Assembly: GCA_022826195.1 (NCBI GenBank)
Contig: JAJDVI010000085.1
Coordinates: 38,884 to 102,883 of the forward strand
From: Acidobacteriota bacterium
Lineage (GTDB): Bacteria; Acidobacteriota; Vicinamibacteria; Marinacidobacterales; Marinacidobacteraceae
Length of the DNA stretch: 64,000 bases
Direction of reading: 5' to 3'
Part shown: piece by piece, positions 8,505-15,770 of the stretch
Layout of the letters: each line of letters begins with the position of its first letter
Position numbering within the stretch: the stretch's first letter is position 1
Notes under the pieces: model-generated
Told to the model about the DNA's origin: nothing
Databases searched by the model: none
What the model saw: only the letters and a program-made list of their open reading frames with translations
Program-made: the position numbers and the translations under genes

Positions 8505-9323
8505 GTGGCTCGATCCCTCCCCCAGCTCGGCGGTGTCCTGCCCGCCCCGCGGAGTTTCGGGATCACGAGGCGCCGGGATTCCTGGTGGGTCACGCCGACC
8601 GCGACCTTCGTCGGCCTTGGCGCGTTCGTCGTCTATTCCACCTGGGCGGTCTTCGCCCATCACGGCGCGGAGTTCGGCAACTACGTGTCCCCGATCCACG
8701 TGCCGGTGCTCTTCGGCGACACCGCGCTCGCCTGGTTCGGGCCGCAGCCCGCGTCGTGGCCGGCGCTGCTGCCCTGGGCGCCCGGGGTCTTCCTGTTCTG
8801 GGCTCCGGCGGGGCTGCGGCTCACCTGCTACTACTACCGGGGCTCCTACTACAAGGCCTTCTGGGCCAGCCCGCCTTCGTGCACGGTGGGCAAACCGTGG
8901 AACACCTACCGGGGCGAGAACAGCTTCCCGCTCATCCTCCAGAACGTCCATCGCTACTTCCTCTACATCGCTCTGGTCTGGATCGGACTCCACTGCTACT
9001 ACACCTGGGGAGCGACCCGGTTCGCGGATGCCGCCACCGGCGAGGTCTCCTTCGGCATCGGGGTGGGGACGCTGGTGATGGCGCTGAACACGGTGCTGCT
9101 CGCGGGCTACACCCTCGGATGCCATTCGCTGCGTCATCTGGCGGGCGGGTTCCTGAACCGGCTCTCGGGGCGCCCGCTCCGCCGGTGCGCCTACGAATGC
9201 ACGGGCTGGTTCAACCTGCGCCACATGAACTTTGCGTGGGCCAGCCTGGTCTGGGTGATGGCCACCGACATCTACGTCCGGCTGTGCGCCGCCGGGGTCG
9301 TCACGGACTTCCGGATCCTGTAA
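8505..9323 (+). CDS. Multi-pass membrane protein resembling a succinate-dehydrogenase-associated subunit
   Basis: This 272-residue protein has about five or six hydrophobic helices: ATFVGLGAFVVYSTWAVF, LPWAPGVFLFWAPAGLRL, FLYIALVWIGLHCYYTW, GTLVMALNTVLLAGYTLG and FAWASLVWVMATDIYVRL. Several histidines lie near helix ends (SPIHVPV, QNVHRYF, GCHSLRHL, RHMNF) and could ligate haem. I recall similar proteins with LTCYYYR and FPLILQNxHRYF motifs encoded beside succinate dehydrogenase genes in Actinobacteria and Acidobacteriota. Here no sdhA or sdhB is adjacent, so it is an orphan. Start GTG 8505 is the longest plausible. The fold and the redox role are tentative. Confidence 0.7.
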   Translation: MARSLPQLGGVLPAPRSFGITRRRDSWWVTPTATFVGLGAFVVYSTWAVFAHHGAEFGNYVSPIHVPVLFGDTALAWFGPQPASWPALLPWAPGVFLFWAPAGLRLTCYYYRGSYYKAFWASPPSCTVGKPWNTYRGENSFPLILQNVHRYFLYIALVWIGLHCYYTWGATRFADAATGEVSFGIGVGTLVMALNTVLLAGYTLGCHSLRHLAGGFLNRLSGRPLRRCAYECTGWFNLRHMNFAWASLVWVMATDIYVRLCAAGVVTDFRIL

Positions 9324-9339
9324 GGCGTTTCTCCGGACG

Positions 9340-10179
9340 GTGGTCCCGCGCTCCCGTGGCCGCCAGCGCCGGGTGCTGAACTCCAGGGCCCCCGCGCGAC
9401 GCCCGTCCGCTCGCGCGCCGGACCGCTTCACGTCCCGGTGGAGGCGCGCGTTCGGGCAACTCGTCTTCCCGCAGGACTGCTGCCTCTGCGAGCGGACGCT
9501 CGAGGACCCCCTGCGCAGCCCGGTCTGTCCCGAGTGCGCGGCCGGGCTCTGCCCCCTGGTTGTCCCCACCTGTCCCCGGTGCGGCCTGTTCCTGGCGCCC
9601 TCCGTGACGCCCGGACTCTGCGGCGAATGCCGGGCGCGCCGGCGGCCCTTCCGGGTGGCGGTGGCGGCCGCGCCGTACGAGGGCGCGTTCCGGCGCGCCC
9701 TGCTGGAACTCAAGTTCCGGCGGCGGGAGGTACTCGCCGAGCTCCTGGCGCGGCCCGCCATCTCGGCCTTCCGCCGTGCGTCGGTGGATCACGGCGCCCG
9801 CGCCGCGGGAGAGTTTCCCGCCGCGGTCGTCGCCGTTCCGGTGCCGTTCTGGCGGGGACGGCGCCGTGGTTTCAACCAGGCCGAGCTGCTGGCCCGGCCG
9901 GTCGCCCGGGAGTTCGGGATTCCGCTGGTCCGCGGGGTACTGCGCCGGCGGTCCCGGCCACCGCAGACGCTGGTGAGCCCGAGCGCCCGCCGCCGCAACG
10001 TGCGGGGAGCGTTCCGCGCGGGGCCGCTGCCCGAGCGGCTCGCCGGCCGGCCCCTGCTGCTGGTGGACGACGTGTTCACCACCGGAAGCACCGTGGAAGC
10101 GGCGGTGCGGGCGCTGCTCCGCGCCGGCGCCGGGCCGGTCGACGTTCTGACCGTGGCCCGCGCCCCAAGCAGCCGGTGA
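9340..10179 (+). CDS. comFC: ComF-family phosphoribosyltransferase-like protein
   Basis: This 279-residue protein has the ComF/GntX layout. An N-terminal zinc-ribbon region has cysteine pairs (CCLCERT, CPEC, CPRCG, CGEC) at about residues 47-95. A phosphoribosyltransferase fold ends in the PRPP-binding motif LLLVDDVFTTGST near residues 240-252. WRGRRRGFNQAELLARP is also typical. ComF proteins act in DNA uptake in competent bacteria; in most others the role is unclear. The first 35 residues are very basic and the true start may be GTG 9373. The gene follows the orphan membrane protein by 16 bases. Confidence 0.9.
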   Translation: MVPRSRGRQRRVLNSRAPARRPSARAPDRFTSRWRRAFGQLVFPQDCCLCERTLEDPLRSPVCPECAAGLCPLVVPTCPRCGLFLAPSVTPGLCGECRARRRPFRVAVAAAPYEGAFRRALLELKFRRREVLAELLARPAISAFRRASVDHGARAAGEFPAAVVAVPVPFWRGRRRGFNQAELLARPVAREFGIPLVRGVLRRRSRPPQTLVSPSARRRNVRGAFRAGPLPERLAGRPLLLVDDVFTTGSTVEAAVRALLRAGAGPVDVLTVARAPSSR

Positions 10180-10180
10180 A

Positions 10181-10336
10181 CAAGGTGGCGCGGCGTTCGG
10201 CTGACGATGCATCGCGTCTGACCGCGCCTCTGCGAGGCGCTCGTCGTTGCGCTTCGGTCGAAAGAGCGCTGCGATTCCTCCCTCGCGCGCCTTGTCAGCC
10301 GCGCGCCTCGCCACCCTCGGCGCTCACGCCACCTTG
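10181..10336. repeat. Nested inverted repeat in intergenic DNA
   Basis: The outer arms are CAAGGTGGCG at 10181-10190 and its exact complement CGCCACCTTG at 10327-10336. Inner arms CGGCTGAC at 10198-10205 and GTCAGCCG at 10294-10301 are also exact complements in the same nesting order. The whole could fold as a long imperfect hairpin. It lies between the comF-like gene and the gene at 10396. It may be a small palindromic mobile element (MITE-like), a structured RNA or a complex terminator; nothing in it codes for a convincing protein. Confidence 0.55.
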
Positions 10337-10395
10337 TCCACCGGCCGCTCGCTAGAATTCGCCCGGCCGTCCACGGGACTGTCCCCTTCACTGCT

Positions 10396-11217
10396 ATGGA
10401 AACCACGCGGCGCGGCGCGCTCGCGCTCACGGCCCTTGCCTGCCTGGCCCTTTCGACCGCTCCCGCGGGCTCCTGGGGACCGGAAGGTCACCGGGAGATC
10501 GGCGAGAAGGCGATCGACTCCCTGCGCGATCCGCTGAAGGACTTCTTCGAGGATCGCGAGGAGACCTTCTACGAGTTGCTCGACGATCCGGCGCGCAGCC
10601 GGAATACGGCGCACTTCTTTCTCGAGCGGTACGACGAGTTCCCGTTCTGGGACGTGCCGGCCACGCGGGAGCTGGCGCTGAGGCGCTTCTCCGAGGAAGA
10701 GATCGCGGAGAGCGGGGACGGCCTCTGGCGGCTCCTCGAGGCGTACGACGCGCTGGTCGAGGCGTTCGAGGAGGCCGACTTCGATCTCGTGCTCGAGCGG
10801 GCCAGCGACGTCGCCTGGCTGGTCGGCGAAGTCGGGGTGCCCCCGAACACCTCGGCGGCCGGCGACGGGCAGGCCACCCAGCAGGACGGCCTGGCCCGCC
10901 GCTACGACACCCAGCTCATCGAGATCTTCGCCGACGAGTTGCGGGTGCGCGACGGGGCTGCCGTGTATCTCGACCGGCCGCACGAGTTCATCCGGTCCCT
11001 GCCGCTCAAGGCGCACATCTGGGTGGACAACATCAACTTCACCGATTCCATGTCGCGCCGCGGCGTGGCCGGCTACGACCGGTTCTACATGGACGGTATG
11101 TGGAACGAACTTGGTGGGTTGACCGGGGCGTTGATGACCGACGCGGCGCGCGACACCGCGAGCCTCTGGTACACGGCCTGGGTGGCGGCCGGACGCCCCG
11201 AGGTTCCGGAAACCTGA
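10396..11217 (+). CDS. Exported P1-nuclease/phospholipase-C-fold protein
   Basis: This 273-residue protein has a signal peptide (residues 1-26, ending PAGS) directly followed by WGPEGHREIGEKAI. In the S1/P1 nuclease and zinc-dependent phospholipase C superfamily, the mature N-terminal Trp and the His of the WGxxGH motif bind zinc, and cleavage after Ser26 would expose Trp27. Other aligned pieces are RNTAHFFLERYDEF and VAWLVGEVGVPPNTS. In the second piece the usual HxxxH-type His (as in GDxHxPLH) is missing, reading VPPN. The metal site may therefore be incomplete. A TAGAAT hexamer at 10353-10358 could be a -10 element. Exact substrate is unknown. Confidence 0.75.
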   Translation: METTRRGALALTALACLALSTAPAGSWGPEGHREIGEKAIDSLRDPLKDFFEDREETFYELLDDPARSRNTAHFFLERYDEFPFWDVPATRELALRRFSEEEIAESGDGLWRLLEAYDALVEAFEEADFDLVLERASDVAWLVGEVGVPPNTSAAGDGQATQQDGLARRYDTQLIEIFADELRVRDGAAVYLDRPHEFIRSLPLKAHIWVDNINFTDSMSRRGVAGYDRFYMDGMWNELGGLTGALMTDAARDTASLWYTAWVAAGRPEVPET

Positions 11218-11332
11218 GCAGACTCTGACCGAGCTCACGCCCCTCAGCCCGACCCCGGTTGTCCCCGGTTCCAGCGAGGGACCCGAAGCGGAGGACCTTC
11301 GCAATTCCCAGGACATCGCGACCATCACGGCC

Positions 11333-11914
11333 TTGCGGGCCGGCGAACTGGACCCCGACACCGCGTGGTCCGACCTCATCGGCCGGCATCGCCGGAGGCT
11401 CTTCTCCCTCGCATACCGCTTTACCGGCCGGTACCAGGAGGCGGAAGAACTGACCCAGGAGATCATCGTCCGGGTCTACCGGCAACTGGACCGTTTCGAT
11501 CCGCGGGCCCACTTCGCCGTGTGGCTCAACTCGGTCGCCCGCAACTACTGCATCGACCACTACCGGACGAAGGTCCGCGAGCGCCAGCGGCTCATCCCGG
11601 AGGAGGCGCCGCTCGAACGGACGCCGGGGAACGCGCTTCTCGGCCCGGACCGCCTGCTGGAGCAGCGCGAGGCGCGGGCCAGCCTGATTCGGGCACTCGA
11701 CGGCCTGTCTCCCAAGCTCCGGGAAGTCGTGCAGCTCCGGTTCTTTCAGGAGTTGCCGTACGAGGAAATCTGTGAGCGCCTCGGGGTCCCCGAAGGCACC
11801 GTCAAGAGCCGCATTCACCGGGGGCGCGCCGAGTTGAAGCGCCTCCTCGTCGCCGCCCGGGACACTCCCGGCCGGCCACCCGGCGCCACCGCCGGGCGGA
11901 GATCCATGTCATGA
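11333..11914 (+). CDS. ECF-type RNA polymerase sigma factor
   Basis: This protein is about 193 residues with sigma region 2 (AWSDLIGRHRRRLFSLAYRF, then YQEAEELTQEIIVRVYRQLD and FAVWLNSVARNYCIDHYR). Region 4 follows (LDGLSPKLREVVQLRFFQEL, PYEEICERLGVPEGTVKSRI, then a basic HRGRAELKRLL), with no region 3. The start is uncertain. TTG 11333 is the first standard start in frame, but the frame stays open upstream with coding-like third positions to a CTG at 11225. Its stop overlaps the STAS gene by four bases (ATGA). No classical zinc-binding anti-sigma gene is adjacent; the two small genes that follow are the likely partners. Confidence 0.88.
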   Translation: MRAGELDPDTAWSDLIGRHRRRLFSLAYRFTGRYQEAEELTQEIIVRVYRQLDRFDPRAHFAVWLNSVARNYCIDHYRTKVRERQRLIPEEAPLERTPGNALLGPDRLLEQREARASLIRALDGLSPKLREVVQLRFFQELPYEEICERLGVPEGTVKSRIHRGRAELKRLLVAARDTPGRPPGATAGRRSMS

Positions 11915-12270
11915 AGGTCAGCACCCGCACGCACGACGGCGCCGTAGTGGTTCGCGTCGACGTCGCACGCCTTGTCTACGCCACCCTCGATTCCTTCGTG
12001 GATCAGGTCGGCCCCTACCTCGAAGCGGACCGGCCCGCGGTGGTCTTCGATCTTTCCCCGGTGAACTATCTGGACTCCGCCGCGATCGGATGCCTCATGG
12101 ACCTCTACCGGCGCGCCTCCGCAAAGGAGGGCCGGATCGCCCTTGCCGGGGTCCTCGAACGCGTGGAGCGGATGCTCCGGATGACGGGCGCCCACGAGTT
12201 CATTCCGATCTACGGATCGGCGGAGGACGCGGCGCGCGAGCTCGGGGGAAGCTCAGGGGGGAACGAGTGA
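11911..12270 (+). CDS. STAS-domain anti-sigma factor antagonist
   Basis: This 119-residue protein is a single STAS domain of the SpoIIAA/RsbV type: GAVVVRVDVARLVYATLDSF, then RPAVVFDLSPVNYLDSAAIG and GRIALAGVLERVERMLRMTG. Family members bind an anti-sigma kinase and release a sigma factor when unphosphorylated. The phosphorylation motif DSSG reads DSAA here, so the usual second serine is absent. The start ATG 11911 overlaps the sigma gene and the stop overlaps the next gene (TGATG), so all three are probably co-translated. A STAS partner for an ECF sigma factor, with no RsbW-like kinase present, is unusual. Confidence 0.87.
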   Translation: MKVSTRTHDGAVVVRVDVARLVYATLDSFVDQVGPYLEADRPAVVFDLSPVNYLDSAAIGCLMDLYRRASAKEGRIALAGVLERVERMLRMTGAHEFIPIYGSAEDAARELGGSSGGNE

Positions 12271-12548
12271 TGCGATCCATTCGAATGCAGGGCGGCCGCG
12301 AGATCGAGCTGGACGGCGATCTGCTCGCGATTCTGGAGGCGCTCTACCGCGAGGTCTCGGTGCGTAGCGAGTTCCGCAACACTTACGAGGCCATGACCCG
12401 CGAGATCAGCCACCTGGTGGACGAAATGGACGCCGGCGAGCGCCGCAGCTACCTGATAGAAAGCCTGTTCCTGAACGTCGTCCGTTACGAGAACGAGCGG
12501 CTGGCGGCGTTCCTCAAGATGGTCGAGACCCAGGATCAGGAGGACTGA
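12270..12548 (+). CDS. Small helical protein, possible sigma-module regulator
   Basis: This 92-residue protein starts at ATG 12270, overlapping the STAS stop by one base. It is predicted largely helical and acidic: ELDGDLLAILEALYREVSVR, SEFRNTYEAMTREISHLVDE, SYLIESLFLNVVRYENERLA. It has no membrane helix, no cysteine-based zinc site and no recognised domain. Tight coupling to the sigma and STAS genes suggests it belongs to the same regulatory unit, perhaps as the missing anti-sigma factor. That function is inference from position only. Confidence 0.72.
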   Translation: MRSIRMQGGREIELDGDLLAILEALYREVSVRSEFRNTYEAMTREISHLVDEMDAGERRSYLIESLFLNVVRYENERLAAFLKMVETQDQED

Positions 12549-12552
12549 CCGG

Positions 12553-12957
12553 TTGAAGCTACGTCTTGTCCCGGTGAGCCTGGTCGCCGCGTTCCTCGTC
12601 GGGTCGCTCTCCGCCGCGTCGGGGAACGCGGTCCAGCGGGGCCCGCGGCTCGAGATCGAGCCCGGGGAGTGGGACTTCGGACGGGCGGCGCCCGGAGAGG
12701 TGCTGGTCCACGAGTTCGCGCTGAACAACACCGGCAGCCGGGATCTCGAGATCGGCCGCATCGCGTCCGCGTGCGCCTGCGCCGCCGCGGTGACCGACCG
12801 CACGGTCATCCCGCCGGGAGAGTCCGGGACGCTCCGGGTGACCCTCGAGACCCGACGCTACCGGGGCGTGCTCGAACGCTGGCTGACCATCCGTTCCAAC
12901 GACTCGCGGAGCAGGACGCGGCTCAAGGTACGGGTCTATGTCGAAGACGTGCCCTGA
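12553..12957 (+). CDS. Exported DUF1573 protein
   Basis: This 134-residue protein starts at TTG 12553 with a signal peptide (residues 1 to about 25). The mature part matches DUF1573, an Ig-like/ASH-type fold: WDFGRAAPGEVLVHEFALNN, then SRDLEIGRIASACACAAAVT and VIPPGESGTLRVTLETRRY. The family's typical twin-cysteine stretch (CxC) is present as SACACAA. Function in the envelope is unknown. It follows the sigma module by four bases and may be its target or part of the operon. It converges on the DUF2752 gene. Confidence 0.85.
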   Translation: MKLRLVPVSLVAAFLVGSLSAASGNAVQRGPRLEIEPGEWDFGRAAPGEVLVHEFALNNTGSRDLEIGRIASACACAAAVTDRTVIPPGESGTLRVTLETRRYRGVLERWLTIRSNDSRSRTRLKVRVYVEDVP

Positions 12958-12992
12958 CTGGCCGGTCTCCGGCGCTCGTCCGATCCCGGTTC

Positions 12993-13373
12993 TCAGCGTC
13001 CGACGGCGATCAGGTACAACCAGTTCACCAGCAGGATGACGACGACCGCGCGGAAGATGAGCCGCTGGCGCTCCGGAGTGAGCCACGGAGGCGTTCGGCC
13101 GAGGACCAGCGCGGCCCCGCTGGTGAGCATCCCGGCGTGGAGCACGGTGACCGCGGGATTCCAGGCGAAGGCTTCCAGCAGTGACCCCTGTCCGAGCGCG
13201 GCGGTGGCGCGGACCCCGCCGCAGAAGGGGCAGGGCAGTCCGGAGAGCGCCTTGACGCCGCAGAGGGTGACGTCGGGAGCCAGATCGCGGAGCAGGGCGG
13301 CGGCGCCCAGGCTGACCAACGACAGCGCAAGGAGCGCCAGGCCCTGATGCCGGTTGCTGCGCACGGCGCCCAT
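12993..13373 (-). CDS. DUF2752 membrane protein
   Basis: This 126-residue protein starts at ATG 13373 on the minus strand. It has two or three membrane helices (LALLALSLVSLGAAALL, TVLHAGMLTSGAALVLG, FRAVVVILLVNWLYLIAV). The family signature is CGVKALSGLPCPFCGGVRAT, with the CPxCG block typical of DUF2752. The start lies 45 bases from the divergent parC start, so both promoters must fit in or overlap that gap. A much longer open frame upstream, antisense to parC, is an artefact of GC richness. Function is unknown. Confidence 0.85.
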   Translation of the reverse strand: MGAVRSNRHQGLALLALSLVSLGAAALLRDLAPDVTLCGVKALSGLPCPFCGGVRATAALGQGSLLEAFAWNPAVTVLHAGMLTSGAALVLGRTPPWLTPERQRLIFRAVVVILLVNWLYLIAVGR

Positions 13374-13418
13374 TGTCTCCCTTCCGAACCCGGCTGCCCG
13401 CGGGCCGGGCGCTGACCC

Positions 13419-15770
13419 GTGGCGCGATCCGGAAAGCGCCCCCTGCCGCTCGGGACGGATAACGGGACGAACGGAGTCCCGGCGCCGCTCGGAGAGGTCG
13501 TCCAGGACCGCTACCGGACCTACGCGCTGTCGGTCATCGGCAGCCGGGCGCTGCCCGACGTGCGGGACGGCCTCAAACCCGTGCAGCGGCGCATCCTGAC
13601 CACCATGTGGCGCCAGGGGCTCCGCGCCGACGGCCGTTTCCGCAAGTGCGCCAAGGTGGTCGGAGACGTGATGGGGGGCTACCACCCGCACGGCGACGCC
13701 GCCATCTACGAGGCGCTGGTGCGGATGGCCCAGCCCTTCGCGTCCCGGCTGCCGCTGATCGAGGGCGCGGGCAACTTCGGGTCGCTCGACGGCGATCCGG
13801 CGGCCGCCATGCGGTACACCGAGTGCCGGCTCGCCGAGGCCGCGGAGGACGTGCTCGGGGAGATCGGGCTGAACACCGTCCCCCATCGTCCGACCTATGA
13901 CGGGACCCGCACCGAGCCGGTCGTCCTGCCGACCCGGCTGCCGCTGCTGCTCGTGAACGGATCCACGGGGATCGCGGTCGGGGTCGCCACCAGCATTCCG
14001 CCCCACAATCTCTTCGAGGTCGTGGAGGCGCTGATCCGGCTGCTCGACGATCCGTCGCTTGGCTCCCGCGAGCTGGCGGAGACGGTCAGGGGGCCGGACT
14101 TCCCGACCGGCGGGGAGATCCTCGACCCTCCCGAGCGACTCGCCGGGATCTACGAGGAGGGAAAGGGATCGATTCGCGTCCGCGGGACCGTCAAGGACGG
14201 CGGGACGCGGCGCCACCTCCGCACGCTGTTCATCACCTCGGTTCCCTACGGGGTGAACAAGGCGCAGCTCGTCCAGCGCCTCGGCGAGATCGTGGCCGAC
14301 CGGTCGCTTCCGGCGCTGCTGGACGTGAGCGATCTCTCGACGGACGACGTGCAGATCCGGCTCGAGGTGCGGAAGGACGTCGATCAGGACAAGGTCCTCG
14401 CCTTCCTCTACAAGCGCACGCCGCTCCAGTCCTCGGTATCCGTGGACCTGACGTGTCTGCGTTTCGACCGCTCCGAAGGGGGGATCCCCGAGAGAGTCGG
14501 CCTGCGCACCCTGCTGCAGGATTTCCTGGACTTCCGGCGCGAGGTGGTGCGGCGCCGTCTCGAGGACGAGCGACGCAAGCTGGAGGGCAGGCTCCACATC
14601 CTCGAAGGGTTCGCGCGGGTCTTCGACGCCCTCGACCGGATCCTCGAGATCGTGCGCGCTTCCGACGGCAAGGCGGACGCGGCGGCGAAGATCATGGCCG
14701 AGCTGCCCCTCGACCGGGAGCAGACCGACGCGGTGCTCGAGCTGAGAATCTACCGATTGGCGCGGCTCGAGATCCAGGTCATTCTCGAGGAGGCGAAGCA
14801 GCGGAAGAAGCGCCTCCGCGAGGTGAAGCGGCTGCTGGGCAGCGAGGAGGCGATCACGGGGTTGATCCGGGAGGAACTCGCGGAAATCCGCGACCGGCCC
14901 TGGATCGAGGCGGAACGCCGCACGGAATTCGCGGCGTCGGACGAGGTGGCCGAGTTCGCGGAGGAGGATTTCATCCTGGCCGAGGACACCACCCTGGTCC
15001 TCACCCGCGACGGCTGGATCAAGCGCCAGCGCGAAATCCGCGAACTGGACAAGCTGCGGCTCCGCGAGGGCGACGAGGTCATCGCGCTCCAGCCGGGCAG
15101 CACCCGCGCGCCGTTCATCCTCTTCTCGTCCCGGGGAACCGCCTTCACCGCCCGGCTTGCGGACGTGTCGGCGACGACGGGGTACGGAGACCCGGTGCAG
15201 AAGATGTTCGCGCTCCGGGACGGCGAGCAGATCGTGAGCCTGCTCGGCCTCGATGCCCGGGGGCTCGACGGCGCGGTCTCGACCCGGGGCGGGGGGGTGC
15301 CGGAGCGGCACGCCATCGCGCTCACGAAGAGCGGCTACGCCCTCCGGTTCAGCCTCGAGGACTTTCTCCAGCCCTCGAAACGCAACGGCCGCCGCTTCGC
15401 GCGGCTGAAGGAGGGCGATGAGATCATCGGGGCCGAGCTCACCACCGGCGAGGACACGCTCATCCTGGCGACCCGCGACGGCCGGGCGCTCCTTTGCGAT
15501 GTCGAAGAGATCAACGTGCTTTCGGGCGCCGGGCTCGGCGTGAAGGCGATCAACCTCGGGCCCGGAGACCGGGTGATCGGGTTCCGCGTCGCCCGGCGCA
15601 AGGAACCGCTCGTGGTCGCGACGCGCGGGGGAGGCACGCGCCTGATCGCCCGGGGCGACAAGTTCAAGGTGGGCGCCCGCGGCCGCCGGGGGCAGCTCGT
15701 GAACAAGGCGGGCTTCGAGAGGGTCAGGATCGAAATCTCCCTGCCCCAGCCGCTGAAGGGACCGCCGTGA
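13419..15770 (+). CDS. parC: Type IIA topoisomerase A subunit, ParC-like
   Basis: A 783-residue DNA breakage-reunion subunit. The active Tyr is at residue 133 in [11 protein letters not shown]. Upstream are [17 protein letters not shown] and [20 protein letters not shown], the winged-helix recognition region. The C-terminal part from about 500 is a beta-pinwheel ([20 protein letters not shown]-like turns). I found no GyrA box (QRRGGxG) in it, which argues for topoisomerase IV over gyrase. The start is GTG 13419. The stop overlaps the B subunit start by four bases. The order A before B is the reverse of the common gyrB-gyrA order. A role as the sole gyrase cannot be excluded. Confidence 0.9.
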   Translation: MARSGKRPLPLGTDNGTNGVPAPLGEVVQDRYRTYALSVIGSRALPDVRDGLKPVQRRILTTMWRQGLRADGRFRKCAKVVGDVMGGYHPHGDAAIYEALVRMAQPFASRLPLIEGAGNFGSLDGDPAAAMRYTECRLAEAAEDVLGEIGLNTVPHRPTYDGTRTEPVVLPTRLPLLLVNGSTGIAVGVATSIPPHNLFEVVEALIRLLDDPSLGSRELAETVRGPDFPTGGEILDPPERLAGIYEEGKGSIRVRGTVKDGGTRRHLRTLFITSVPYGVNKAQLVQRLGEIVADRSLPALLDVSDLSTDDVQIRLEVRKDVDQDKVLAFLYKRTPLQSSVSVDLTCLRFDRSEGGIPERVGLRTLLQDFLDFRREVVRRRLEDERRKLEGRLHILEGFARVFDALDRILEIVRASDGKADAAAKIMAELPLDREQTDAVLELRIYRLARLEIQVILEEAKQRKKRLREVKRLLGSEEAITGLIREELAEIRDRPWIEAERRTEFAASDEVAEFAEEDFILAEDTTLVLTRDGWIKRQREIRELDKLRLREGDEVIALQPGSTRAPFILFSSRGTAFTARLADVSATTGYGDPVQKMFALRDGEQIVSLLGLDARGLDGAVSTRGGGVPERHAIALTKSGYALRFSLEDFLQPSKRNGRRFARLKEGDEIIGAELTTGEDTLILATRDGRALLCDVEEINVLSGAGLGVKAINLGPGDRVIGFRVARRKEPLVVATRGGGTRLIARGDKFKVGARGRRGQLVNKAGFERVRIEISLPQPLKGPP

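Noticed and set aside
11333..12548. A complete sigma-B-type partner-switching operon
   Set aside because: The sigma factor is ECF-type (no region 3) and no RsbW-like kinase or phosphatase gene is present, so the classical system does not apply.
13374..15311. Long minus-strand extension in front of the DUF2752 gene
   Set aside because: Only the last 126 residues match DUF2752. The rest is antisense to parC, and ATG 13373 is a natural start.
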